Origin: Stagonosporopsis chrysanthemi
Lineage: Eukaryota > Ascomycota > Dothideomycetes > Pleosporales > Didymellaceae
Assembly (NCBI GenBank): GCA_022560025.1
Contig: JAFISE010000290.1
Coordinates: forward strand, 1 to 28,352
Reading direction: 5' to 3'
DNA: 28,352 bases
Of this stretch, positions 9,896 to 20,480 are shown piece by piece. The notes under the pieces are model-generated. The model saw nothing but the letters and a program-made list of their open reading frames with translations, was not told the origin of the DNA and searched no databases. Position 1 is the stretch's first letter, and every line of letters begins with the position of its first letter. Both the position numbers and the translations under genes were made by a program.

Positions 9896-10515
9896 GCAAC
9901 TCGGCATTACTGGGTTGAAGATGGAAAATATGTGTGCATGACTGGGTTCAGCGGATTTTTCGGGGCGACTCGGTGTTCCTTTACTTTCCTCTGTGAAAGA
10001 CGGACTCAATGAATGGGATGGGACGATTTACACTCTTCGTGCCGGGGACAAACTCCGGCGTCGCCATAGGGCAAATGCAATACCACGTCCTCACGAACAC
10101 GTTGCACCAGATACCATCAGGCAGTGATTGAGAAGAGAATGAAGACTGTGCAAACAATGCTAACAATGCACTTAACACGTTACGAATCGCTGCCGCCATT
10201 ACTTTGCTAGTCAATAATGACACTTGTAAATGACACTGCTCACTTACGCTTGGGTGCAGACAATCGGACAACCTTCGCGAGCCGTTATTATCCGGCAGTC
10301 TACTCCTGGCTTTCACATCTTCCTATCAAAGCTGGCCCGTCCGCTGTCGCAATAACTCGGAGTCATCTAGCACTGGTCTCTAATACTAACTCCCCCGACA
10401 AAACTCACAACACAGTCAACGCCACCTTCTATTTAACCTGCAGTCTGACGTCTTCCATCATCTCACCCCGTCACACACATTCACGCCACACCAACACCTC
10501 AAACCATCTCTCATA
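9896..10515. other. Intergenic region between eL24 and the GNAT gene
   Basis: The left part is the eL24 3' UTR. The right 150 bp is C/A-rich with CCACACCAACACCTC runs before the ATG, as in many fungal leaders. Open frames on both strands (9981-10316, 10217-10516) show no recognisable protein features. No repeat or RNA gene was seen. Confidence 0.45.
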
Positions 10516-11106
10516 ATGCAAATAACAAAACACGCACTCCTCCACCGAACATGGACTCGCGACAATTACCTGATATCCACCGACCGCTCACTAATCCCCA
10601 TCTCGCAAATCAACGCCGTCTTCGCGACTGAACTTGTGTACTGGGCAGACCCCCTCCCTGAAGCCGTCATGCGCGAAACACTCGATAACTCGCTGTGCTT
10701 CGGTCTGTTCGCTACTAGCTCCTCAACATCATCTTTCCATGACTCTGAAGCCATAGAATCACGCTCAGAGATACACGAGGGAAAAGAGAAGGAAAGAAAC
10801 CTAGTAGGTTTCGCGCGCTGCGTGACAGACTTCACAACCTTCAGCTATTTGACCGACGTGTACGTCCTGCCTACACACCAGGGTGTCGGATTGGGAGAAT
10901 GGCTCGTCAGGTGCGTGGGCGAGGTGCATGATGAGATGCCGTTCTTGAGACGCAGCATGCTGTTCACAAATGATTGGGAGCGCAGCGTGCCGTTCTATGA
11001 GAAGGTGCTGGGCGTGCGGGTGCTAGATGCAGATAAGGCGATGAAGCGGGCTGGGCCGGCGGTTATGCAGAAGTTGGGGCCGGGGTTTCCGGGGGGGTTG
11101 AGATGA
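10516..11106 (+). CDS. GNAT family N-acetyltransferase
   Basis: A single exon of 196 residues from ATG at 10516 to TGA. Acetyl-CoA binding motif A is clear: LTDVYVLPTHQGVGLGEWLV, with the Q/R-x-x-G-x-G loop at residues 122-127. The preceding strand is NLVGFARCVTDF. Motif B follows as SMLFTNDWERSVPFYEKVLG, ending in the family's common F-Y-x-K. Residues about 68-94 form a Ser/Glu/Lys-rich insertion between the first helical part and the core sheet, probably a surface loop. The substrate cannot be read from sequence; fungal relatives are mostly uncharacterised small-molecule or protein acetyltransferases. No signal peptide is seen. Confidence 0.88.
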   Translation: MQITKHALLHRTWTRDNYLISTDRSLIPISQINAVFATELVYWADPLPEAVMRETLDNSLCFGLFATSSSTSSFHDSEAIESRSEIHEGKEKERNLVGFARCVTDFTTFSYLTDVYVLPTHQGVGLGEWLVRCVGEVHDEMPFLRRSMLFTNDWERSVPFYEKVLGVRVLDADKAMKRAGPAVMQKLGPGFPGGLR

Positions 11107-11278
11107 TGGGCTGGGGTGTTGGTCTTTTGGATAGCGGTGTTTGAGTGCATAAGTCGATGATTCCTGTTGGGTCAATAATGATCTGTCGTGCAAGTTTCTT
11201 TATTGTTAGATGGTTGCGTCATGTCCGGGTACAGAGCGCCCGTACTTTCCCCTTCTTCTCATTCTCGATACCATTCAT

Positions 11279-11370
11279 NNNNNNNNNNNNNNNNNNNNNN
11301 NNNNNNNNNNNNNNNNNNNNNNNNNNNNNNNNNNNNNNNNNNNNNNNNNNNNNNNNNNNNNNNNNNNNNN
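11279..11370. other. Assembly gap (92 N)
   Basis: A run of 92 N adjoins the 12-bp tandem repeat and lies within the 3' part of the HET pseudogene. Repeat collapse during assembly is the likely cause, so copy number and true C terminus are unknown. Confidence 0.98.
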
Positions 11371-11375
11371 CATAC

Positions 11376-11495
11376 ATCGCTACCATCATCGCTACCATCA
11401 TCGCTACCATCATCGCTACCATCATCGCTACCATCATCGCTACCATCATCGCTACCATCATCGCTACCATCATCGCTACCATCATTACTACCATC
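11376..11495. repeat. 12-bp coding minisatellite, nine perfect copies plus one degenerate
   Basis: The unit ATCGCTACCATC is repeated exactly nine times (11376-11483), with a degenerate tenth copy to 11495; the array runs into the gap on its left. Because the unit is a multiple of three, the minus strand keeps frame and encodes an Asp-Asp-Gly-Ser tetrapeptide repeat in the HET-like pseudogene. Perfect identity implies recent expansion or slippage. Confidence 0.95.
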
Positions 11496-13180
11496 GTCAT
11501 CGAAGACAACATTTGGACTTTCGCTATCATAGTCACCTTGCAAAAAGCACTCCGCCCCAATCTTATGGAAGATCATCTTGACGATTTCGTCATTTGCGCA
11601 AAGTCCGAGCGTAGCGCCTATGATCCTCAAAGGTTGCAAGACGCGTATCTTGTGATCCGAGATATCGAGCTCCTTCTTTAACATTTCGAAGATACTTCGG
11701 AATATCTCAGACGATGACTTCGAATAATCCGGCAGAAGAGAATCCGTTGTATCAACCAAAGCCAGCATCGCGTAGACGTGGTCTCGTGGATCTGAACACT
11801 TCGCATCGGAGAACTCGCAAATGGTCTCAATAAGATCAGTGCTGTGTACACCTTGCATTAACTCGTAGATCCTGACCCTCCACCGGCGAACTAGTCTCAT
11901 CGCTATGCTGTCATTGACGTCTCTGAGAATGCTTCCTAGTGTATTACTTGTTTGGTCAGCAGTGGTCTCTAGCACTCTAAGTTCCTCCTTTTGTTCTGTC
12001 AGGTTGCTCATCAAAGTGTCGAATGGGGGTTTATTCAAATCCAGCTTGTGAGACTCGAATGACAGGCTCTTCAGATTGCACACCGTCCTGAGCTGATGGT
12101 TTACGCACTCCCGAAGACTCTCCAGCTGTCCAGCTGTGTCTATAACCGTTTCGATCTGTGTCAGAAGTGATGCAGTATCCAGGATGTTGTAAAGCTCCAC
12201 GAATTTTCGTCTTATCCGAAATTCTCCCTGATACGAACCCAGGGAATCCATGTGATAGGAGGCTCTTCTCATTTCCACCGCAGCATAACCCATTCTCTTG
12301 ATCAGGTACGCATTCAAATTTTGTGAATCACCATTGCAGTCGTCGCACGTCGCGACCTGGTGATTGTCCTTGATGTTTCCTGGGCTTCTCTTCCTCTGAG
12401 CTCAATTATCGGCATCGATAAACAGAAATTGACATGCTCAACCTGAAGTTCATAGTAAAACCGGTTGAGCCGCTGCATCAGAGACTCGAGAAACTCGAGT
12501 GAAATAATGTCCAGGCTTGTTGCTCCAAACCTGACATTCAGGCTTCGTGCCAACACAAACTCCTGCACTAGCCATAGCCGTGACCAATACTCAGCACTGC
12601 ACAGCGAAACTAAGAGTTTCCATTGCGAGACTGTCCAGTCCTCTGCATGCAAAATCGAATCCTGAATCGTATAGTCTGGACCTACAGACTCGAACGTGGC
12701 GAGTAGTTGCAGTGCTTGCGCAATGTCTTCGTTCTCGCTCCTAGTTCCGAGCCACACAAGGACCTTTGTCGCTCGAGAGTAGATTTGCCCCATGAGTCCC
12801 ACCTGATGGCTGCGCTCAACAATATCCAGCTGATTGATACATATAGCATCAATCCAGAGGGGTCCTGTACGACCTTAGTCCCGCATTTGCCATAGGAAGT
12901 TCCAGATATTGATACGGACTGTCGTCAGCCTTCCATCAACGAAAATGTCCTTCATCGCCTCTGGGCTGCCCCAGACATAGGATACAGCGGTAAATCGGAC
13001 TCAGCAGTCGACGGGAACGACCCGCACTCGACAGGCTATTGTGTCAGAGCCGTCTGTTGTTGCTGATGGCAGGATCTGAAGCACTCGTATTTGGTTGCTG
13101 TCTCCACGCGGCAGAGAACAATCTGAATAGACTTCAGCAATGGTGCTAATTGCTGGGGCCTCCTTCAAAGACGTCTTCAT

Positions 13181-13580
13181 GGTTCCGGTAGTATCAGCTT
13201 TGGTGGGGTTGCTTCACTTCCAATAAACCCCGAAAACGTGGAATGATGATGAAGGTTTATTTGACACTTGCGAGACAAAGCATTTTCTGGTGTAAAGGAA
13301 AGCGCGAAGCCCGGAAGAGCATTGTGGTCTGGAAGACGGATTGTTGGCGGGGAACGAAGCAGGCTGTGTCGTGTGGCTGAGTAATTCCAGGCTGCAGGAG
13401 CGACACATTGATGCTGACTACATCAAAGAACTAGAAGCAGACAACGCAAGACAAACGATCAAACGCAGCAAGACCAAGATCTAACGAGTTGACACATCAC
13501 ATCGGGGGTGCAACACCTTGCTCCATATAAGAAGGGTAAAAATCGACTAGTTGAAACATTACATCGTGTATATGTGTATC
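13181..13580. other. Intergenic region, HET pseudogene / PL4 gene
   Basis: About 400 bp upstream of the HET-like gene and downstream of the lyase gene. Short frames (13214-13408 on -, 13508-13750 on +) lack recognisable features; the latter is largely a shadow of the lyase. Nothing else was seen. Confidence 0.45.
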
Positions 13581-15617
13581 CTACTTTACTTCCAGCCTCA
13601 GCGCATCATACTGCACGTACAAAGATTCCGGCAGCAGTGCGCTCTCATAGTTCTTTCCGCCATAGGGCAAGCTCAGCACGAACTCGTTCTCTCCTGCCTT
13701 CAGCAACTTGGCGTCAAACTCGAACTTATGCGCGATGTTGTAGCAGCTAACTGATGATCTGACCGCGCAGGAACTCGAGTGGTGGTATGGAATGACCCAA
13801 GGCTGCAAATCCTTTCCGTTGACATTGACAGTGTAGGGAAGGTTAGAGTATGGTTCACTGGCGTTGAACACGTCTGTGTTGCCCGCTGCTGACTTGGCAC
13901 CTGCAAGCTGGACTGTGAAGGTTGCGGTCTTCTTATTCTTGAGCTGTTGGGCCTTAGCGTCGAACAAGATAGTCCAGTTGTTGACGTTCTCGAGGACAGG
14001 CTCAGGACGTTCGTAGTTTGCTTTGCCGCCGAAGATGCTCCAGTGCACGTAGTTGAGGTCCTTCGAAGGGTCGTCACGACCGACCTTGTAGGTGACACCT
14101 TCCGGGAACTCGGTCACGAAGTCGTAATCAGCCCAGTACAGCCTGTACTCTTCCGTGAGCAGAGGGTGTGTGGGCGACTGTACCTCTCCGTGGCGGTACT
14201 CACCCGAAGTCTTGTCGGGTGTGCCAATGCGCCACAGCTCAGTTCCAGCGCTCTCAGGGTTCCACTTGGCTTTGACGTTAGTGTTCTTTCCTGCGTTGAC
14301 TTTTACATCGTCTTTGATGAAGTCGCCGAAGATGCCATCAGCGTAGACTGTAAGGCGATAGTTGCCAGCCTTTACACGATCGATGCTCACTGTGCCGTTG
14401 GAGGGGATCTCAGCCCAATATTGATAGGCTTTCGTGTCGAAGACATTGTCCTGGAAGTCGACACCGCTCTGCGCAAGTACAGCAATGGCGTTCTTGGCAC
14501 CCTTGGGAAGGTCGATATCGGCCTTGAAAGTACCGCGGCCAGCTGCTGTGACCAGGTTGGGAACGTGCTTGGTAAGAGAGTCGTAGAACTTTGCGTTCCA
14601 GTTCGGGTTAAGACCGTACTGGTCTGCATCGGCGCGCAGCTCGTCGAGCGAGCCACCTGAGTTGAAGTGGAAGTATTGCGGTCCAAAAGTCCTATCGAAG
14701 CCGTGTGTGATGTTGGGTGTCTGATCACCGTGGTGGTTGCTGCTGATGTAGTTGTACACAATACCATCAACAACAAGATCCGAGTGCAGAGGTCCGCCGA
14801 AATATGTCTCTACAGTGTTGTGCACCAGCCACGCACCGTAGGTTGTTCCGTTAGCGCTGCCGGATCCATCTGCCCACATGCCGTGAGATTTGTGGTTCCT
14901 CCAGCCGTCTTGGAATCTGTTTGAAATTAGTATGTGTCGTGAGTCACAGACTGTATCCTCAACTTACGTGTACTTGGTGAAGTAATCACCAACGCCCTGA
15001 ACATACGGGTCGTCTTTCTTCGGGAGGTACCAAGTGGCATCCTGTACGGTCACCTGTCCCTCAGTACTTGGCCTGGGAGCGTCGAAGTTCTCATTTGTCA
15101 CAAAGTGCGTGAACAGTGGCGGATCGTGATTTGGTCTGAACATGGTCCTGAGCTCTTGCAGGTTGCGCAAGAACGGCGCAGTCTCGTTGTAGTATGCAAC
15201 GCGACTGAAAGTATGGAGACCTGTCTCGCCTTCTCTCAGGAACCAGTACTGCTCCAGACGCTGGCCGGTAGGCGCATACGTCTCGCCCATGCTGATACCT
15301 CCATACTTCACGCCTGTTGCGTCCGTGCCGTTGAACAGCTGGTAGTCAACCTTGCTGCCGCGGCCGGGTGTCCAGAATCCAGAAGGAGTGCAGTAGCAAT
15401 CCAAGTATGGTCCGACTCCAGTATTGCCGCTTTCTGTGCCCAGCAAATTCTGGCCATCAAGTGTCAGCAGATTGACGTAGCCGCGGGTCTTGCTGACTCC
15501 TGCGACGAGACGCTCGTTCGAGATAGTCAGGCTGCTGTTGGTCTCCGCGACCTTGAGCAGAGCCCATGTTGACGATATCGAAGACAGCAACGCTGTTGTC
15601 GCAAGGGTGGAACGCAT
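13581..15617 (-). CDS. Secreted rhamnogalacturonan lyase, PL4 family
   Basis: Two exons (14968-15617 and 13581-14916) with a 51-bp GT..AG intron join to 661 residues, the usual size for this lyase type. Residues 1 to about 19 are a signal peptide (TTALLSSISSTWA). The first domain is the lyase beta-sandwich (SLTISNERLVAGVSKTRG, GVKYGGISMGETYAPTGQ). The splice join restores YTFQDGWRNHKSHGMWADGS, a conserved stretch. The middle (GTFKADIDLPKGAKNAIAVL to SIDRVKAGNYRLTVYADGIF) is the fibronectin III-like domain of PL4. The C terminus (ELWRIGTPDKTSGEYRHG, YVHWSIFGGK, then GENEFVLSLPYGG) is the carbohydrate-binding-like third domain. The enzyme cleaves the rhamnosyl-galacturonate backbone of pectin by beta-elimination outside the cell. 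It shares a 509-bp promoter region with an MFS transporter. Confidence 0.94.
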
Positions 15618-16126
15618 GGCTAGGACGGCGCGCGATGATGGACACTGCGGATGGTGCCATTTTTTTGGCGCATCTTCCCCATGTTTATATATCCAACCCC
15701 AGAATTTTACCCGTTAGACCCGGTAGACGGGAAAATTCCATGGGGATTCAGGGGCAAATGCTCGCTGAAATCCATAAACGATCTGGGGTAGAATGAGGGG
15801 ATGGTAATTTCGTGTCGGTCCCTCGGTGTGTTGGCGGCCGAGCCGAGGAGCACTTGAGTCGTGTAATTTCACAGGCTCACCCTATCCAGCAGTGCATGCA
15901 AGCGAGGCATGTTGGCCAGATGAAGAAGCTCGCAAATGCTGAGCATTATTGTGGTCATTTGAGATGGTTATGGAGATGATCAGAGGGAAAGATAAGAAGA
16001 CCCACAAAACACCACGCGTGACAGATCACGTCATCTATTTTGTGATAACTCATCGATGCGCAACAACGCTCTCCACGCAGCACTTCCATCTGAGGCTGCA
16101 ATAGCTGTCAGAGCTTTGGAGCAGAG
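15618..16126. promoter_or_regulatory. Divergent promoter region, PL4 lyase / MFS transporter
   Basis: This 509-bp region separates the lyase (minus) from the transporter (plus). On the minus strand ATATATAAA at 15684-15692 is a good TATA box about 70 bp before the lyase ATG. Just upstream of it is an interrupted inverted repeat at 15702-15738. CGGCCG occurs near 15835 and CACGTCA near 16027. The arrangement would allow co-control of both genes by a factor bound in the shared region; this is inferred from layout. Confidence 0.5.
15702..15738. repeat. Interrupted inverted repeat upstream of the PL4 TATA box
   Basis: The left arm GAATTTTACCCGT (15702-15714) and the right arm ACGGGAAAATTC (15727-15738) are complementary except for one extra A in the left arm. 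The 12-bp spacer is TAGACCCGGTAG. The element includes CCG and CGG triplets of the kind bound by Zn2Cys6 dimers. It sits 10 bp beyond the TATA box of the lyase. Confidence 0.7.
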
Positions 16127-17671
16127 ATGAGAGAATCCACGGATATCGTGCGGGAGGACTCACCGCTGCTGCACGTCGAGGAGGGGTCCAATGTCGTTAC
16201 CTTCAGCCACGACGATCCAGAAGATCCACGCAACTGGACATCGTTGCGTAAATGGTTGATGGTAGCAGCCATTATTCCAATCGACCTCAGTGTCAGTTGG
16301 GGTGCCTCAGGGTACTAATCTTCGTATAGAGATGACAGGTCCATTTGCTAACGTGCATGCAGATTCTCGCCTGTCGCTGGTGACTTTGCAAAAGACATGG
16401 ACGTTCCAGCACACGTCGCGACCCTAGGCCTAAGCATGTACATTCTTGGTCTGGCCTTTGGCCCGATGAGTCTAGCACCTTTGTCGGAATACTACGGACG
16501 ACGACCGGTGTACATCTTTGCTTATGGCACCTTCCTGCTGTTACTTCTAGCGACTACCTACGTTGAGAGTCTCGCACCTTTCCTCATCCTTAGATTGCTA
16601 TCCGGTTACTTCTCGTCGACGACTATTTCCAATTTCGGCGGCACTATCGCGGATTTGTGGCACCACAATGACACCGGGCCTGCAATGTCGTGGTTCTTGT
16701 GGGCTGCAACAGGAGGTTCGCCCACAGGCTTCGTACTGTTTTCATTTATCGCGCATGGGAGAACGTGGCATGAAGTGTTTCGAGTCATGTTCTTCATTTG
16801 CCTCTCCTTCTGGGTCATCCTGGTCATCGCGTTGTGCGCTCTTGGCGAAACACGCCATAGCGTTCTTCTGCTGAAGAGAGCAAAGAAATTAAAGAAAGCC
16901 ACGGGAAACGATGCAATTGAGGTCCCGGATGAATTGAAGCAGCGAGGACCCAAGCAGCTTTTCGGCACGGCACTTGCTCGACCTTTTCGCTTCTTGGCCA
17001 CAGAAGCCATCGTCCAGTTCGGCGCGCTGTATAATGGCTTCCTCTACGGGCTATCTTTCCTATTCAACGGCGCATTTCACATGATTTTTGGGCCAAACGG
17101 ATACGGATACGACACTATTGGAATTGGCATCTGCTTCCTGGGGATCGTATTCGGCATTTGCTTTGGCCTCTTTACGAACATATTCCAGGAGAGATACTAT
17201 CAACGTCAGGTCGCCAAATCTGGCCAACGTGATGTGCCAGAAGCCCGAGTCTATCACGCGAAACTGGCCGCTCTGGTGCTACCCGTCTCGTTACTTGCAT
17301 TCGCCTTTACAGCGAATCCTGACGTCCACCCGTTCTTTCCGGTGCTTGCATCGGCATTCTGGGGTTGGTCATTCTACTGCCTCATCCTGATGACTTTAAC
17401 GTATACCGAAGACGCCTACAAGACCTTCTCAGCGTCAGGTCTGGCAGGTGTGGGGTTGATTCGCAACTTGGCTGGCGCTGGATTTCCACTGGTAGGAAGG
17501 AGCTTGTTCCTGGGCGTCGGTACAAGGAATGCTTGCCTTGTTCTGACAGGATTGGCTGTCATCCTGGCGCCGATCCCTTTCATCCTGGAGAAGCATGGAG
17601 TGTCGTTGCGCAAAAGAAGTCCGTGGGCCACTGCGCATGAAGACGAGAGCGACAACGAAGAAGAAGCATAG
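16127..17671 (+). CDS. MFS transporter, DHA1-type
   Basis: Two exons (16127-16311, 16363-17671) separated by a 51-bp intron with a GCTAAC branch site give 497 residues. After a polar N terminus with the fungal DHA1 signature DDPEDPRNW and TSLRKW, about 12 hydrophobic segments follow. The segment 2-3 loop carries APLSEYYGRRPVYIF (motif A), then the RLLSG signature in segment 4 and ISNFGGTIADLW in segment 5. The central loop starts with GETRHSVLLLKRAKKLKK, typical of drug and polyamine antiporters (Tpo/Flr1-like). The C terminus is acidic (DESDNEEEA). It probably exports or imports a small organic molecule at the plasma membrane, proton-coupled; the substrate is unknown. It is divergent from the PL4 lyase and convergent with a second MFS gene 168 bp away. 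Confidence 0.92.
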
Positions 17672-17839
17672 GACATCGCCGTCCCTGCGACGCCTTAAAA
17701 AAGCTTCTAGCCTTCCGAAAGACCATCACCTGAAGACTGTCACGCATAAACACACTGACTGTCGGCCAGCATGCGCATAGTCTTTGCAAGGGTCAAATTT
17801 CGCGGCGCTAGTACAATACACATTCTGCTTACTCAACAT

Positions 17840-19779
17840 CTACGGCCTGTCTCTCGTGTCCATTTGCCTCTGAGCAAACTTGCTATACCTTTGTGTAGTC
17901 TGGATACGCCATCGCTTTCCGAATTTGATGAAAAGCCCCGTGGAAGAAAGTGCGACAACAGTGATGAGCGCAAACGTCAACATCACGTTCTGAAGTCCGA
18001 CTCTTGTTACCCACGGTGTGAGTGCAAAGACAAAGACAGTAGAGATAACATTGCGAGTGAACGTCACACCCACGACGGCATCCGCAATTATCTGTTGGTT
18101 TCTTAGTGAGGGTTCCATGACATTGGGGGAAGGCTCTTACATCGGTATACGCATCCGTGAGGTAAGTCAAAGCCACACTGGACATTGGCGGCATGGCGAA
18201 CGAGAACATGCCTATACCAACAGCAACTATCGGCCAGCTCATACCGAGGCCCAGGGCATACCCGAACAGGATCAATCCTAGCGCGATTCGTTAACAATGC
18301 GCACTTATGGCTGGCACTCCAAGCTTACCCGCTAGAAAGAAAGGCGCAAAGGCCAACAAGAGCCAGAGACGCATCTCGGGCTCGTACACTCCATTGTTTT
18401 TCCGTGCGAGCCACAAGATGATTCGATCGCTGAACGGGGAGCTCACGAGGGTACCAAGTGTGTTGCCCACCAGAGCGGGAATGTTCATCAAGCCTACCTG
18501 CGCGGCATTGAAGTCATATGGTGGAGCCGGCAGATGCGTCGAGATCAGCGTTACAGATACCTGAAAGGCCGCAGTGATGAGGCCATAGAGGAGTGCAACG
18601 TAGAGCACAGCGGGTATTGTAGCCATCACCAAGAACGGCTGGTACGTGTGGTGTAAAACCTGCGCTACCGAGCCCTTTGAGGTCGTCCAGGGTACGAGGC
18701 GTTGGAGGTATGACTTCCTTGGCGGAGGAGCCGTTGTGACGATCGAGTCGATGGGCGCTAGATCGAGAGGCTTCTGATCAGTCGACTTGCGATCTTCGCT
18801 TCTGTCGTACGGAGCGATAACGGAAGGTGTGCCATTGATACTAGGCACGAACTTTGTCTCCTCGTAGAAAAGGGTGAAGAGGAGGAGCAGGACGCCGAGG
18901 ACGATGGCAAGCCACCACCATAGCCAACGCCAGCCTTGGTCGATGGCTATGTAGCCCGAAGCTATTGGCATCAGGGATCCTCCGATGGTCATGCACCATA
19001 CGTAGAGGTTGTTCATTAATCCTCTCTGGTGGACGAAGAACACATCTTTGTGCTGGTCAGCCACTGTACGCCAAGAGACGATGCTGGCTACAAACCTGCG
19101 ACTGTCATCTGGACAATAACCTCGGCCAGAGCACCCAAGAGGCAATTGAAGAGATTTGTCAAGATCAGGTCGGCAGCATTTTGCATCTTCGCTGACCAGA
19201 TCATGACCGCGATTTGTCCGATCAGACTGAGGAAGTACATCGGTCGTCGGCCGTACTTGAGTGCGAAAGGGATGAATAGCAGAGCGCCAACTGCAAGAGC
19301 CGCAGAGCCGGTCGCGTAGCCGTTGTTTAGTAGCTCAATGGTGAAGCCAAGCTCCTCCATCATGGCCGGCCATGTAGGAGTCGCTGCCGATATGCTGTGA
19401 TACGTCAACAGTGTCTTTTTGGAGAAATTGACAGCAGTGGTAGTGAGACATACAGGCCGAATATTACCAAGGAGTAGAGTAGGGTCAGCCCAAAATTGAG
19501 GTACTTCTCCCACGTTTTCCAGTTCTGATGGATTTAGTCAGTGAGCAGGTTGCGTGGGTTGTCGAACATACGAGGGGATCATTCGGATCGTTCGTTGGCT
19601 TTGGATGTAGGACAACTTCGGCCTCCTCTTGACGGGCTCCAGTGGTTCGCCGCAGCTCTGTGGGATTGGTCAGTCAGAATCCGTCGTACTCGCGCTGAGT
19701 ACCCTTTACCTTCAAGCGTGATTGTGCCAGGTGGCCATGCCAGCGTATCCTCATCGACGAAAGAAGGAGAAGTGTGCAT
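17840..19779 (-). CDS. MFS transporter, HOL1-like DHA1-type
   Basis: Seven exons can be built: 19710-19779, 19572-19657, 19454-19524, 19096-19394, 19045-18329, 18277-18141 and 18091-17840. All six introns are 47-59 bp and GT..AG. Together they give 543 residues with one continuous frame. The start (MHTSPSFVDEDTLAWPPGT) is a common opening in this fungal group, followed by PTNDPNDPLNWKTWEKY before segment 1. Motif A reads ALKYGRRPMYFLS. FFVHQRGLMNNLYVW and LYEETKFVPSINGT are further group signatures, and the long central loop is rich in Pro, Asp and Ser. The last exons add LTYLTDAYTD and IIADAVVGVTFTRN in the final segments. The substrate is unknown. It is divergent from the amidohydrolase gene, so the hydrolase substrate or product is a candidate cargo. 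Confidence 0.9.
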
Positions 19780-20480
19780 AGTGAATTCAGAGTCAACGTG
19801 GTGTACTAGACTTAGTACCGACAGTTGAGTCGACAAACCTTTAGCTGTGATATAGCGAGTTGGACATCGTCTTATCAAAGCCAAACGACATGTGGCTGCC
19901 AGGCGTGGGCCCAGATCTGGGGTAAAGCTACGGCGTCAACAGCGATAGCGAGCAGGCATGAACTCTATCAATTGCCGTCAGTAATTTTGGTGGTTTACTC
20001 CATCTTTCGGCAGCTCTTGGGCACAGTTCCACGAAAAAGGGACAATCCGCGCGCCTGGACCTACCCAATTGGGACTGCCTCACCACAACGTCTCAATTTC
20101 TGCAGCTGATGCAGGGTTATTCCCTGGTCTCAGATAGGCTGCAGATAGTCAGCCGGTATCTTTGCGAGATAGAAACGCAATTTTTTTTGGCACTCAAGCA
20201 AGTCTTCACAATCCCAAACGACACTAGAAGGATCGGTCTATTCCCAAGGAGGTTACGGTTTTGGCCAAGGCGCATTAGTGGCATCAAGGGCGTGACCCTC
20301 CGCTTCACGCCTCCGCTTTGATACCTATGCCGATCAAATCGTGATCACCATGCGTGATAGCTTGCGCATCCAGTATGTCCGCGGATTGCGGCCGCTGGCC
20401 AGATATAGCCGAATCGTCCACAGCTTCTCGAGCAACGACGACCCCTGACCTACCTCCAGCCATCACCCTTCACGACCAAA
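19780..20480. promoter_or_regulatory. Divergent promoter region, MFS transporter / amidohydrolase
   Basis: A 701-bp region between two outward-pointing genes. Short frames on both strands carry no recognisable features. An 8-bp palindrome GCGGCCGC with CGG and CCG triplets lies near 20386. C-rich sequence (CCTACCTCCAGCCATCACCC) precedes the amidohydrolase ATG. No TATA box stood out. Shared control is plausible but not shown. Confidence 0.4.

Larger units (their letters stand above)
11259..13180 (-). pseudogene. HET-domain protein pseudogene
   Basis: From a possible ATG at 13180 one frame encodes a HET (heterokaryon incompatibility) domain: FTAVSYVWGSPEAM, then GPLWIDAICINQLDIVERSH, VGLMGQIYSRATKVLVWLG and SRLWLVQEFVLA. 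It is cut by TGA at 13001-13003 (codon 60) and TAA at 12875-12877 (codon 102). At about 12317-12376 the frame changes; a 62-bp GTCGCG..AAGAG intron could explain this, otherwise it is a frameshift. The second frame continues to RVRIYELMQGVHSTDLIETI and KCSDPRDHVYAMLALVD, the usual post-HET region. It then enters an Asp/Gly/Ser 12-bp repeat and the assembly gap, stopping at 11259. HET proteins trigger cell death on non-self fusion. Two stops inside the domain suggest this copy is dead. The TAA may derive from CAA, a C-to-T change in a CpA context. Confidence 0.85.

Noticed and set aside
9584..10009. 141-codon minus-strand frame rich in Gly and Leu
   Set aside because: It is the reverse of the Ala/Lys-rich tail of eL24, whose identity and splicing are clear.
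13947..14660. 237-codon plus-strand frame within the PL4 gene
   Set aside because: The PL4 frame is full length with expected domains and splice site; the antisense frame has no recognisable content.
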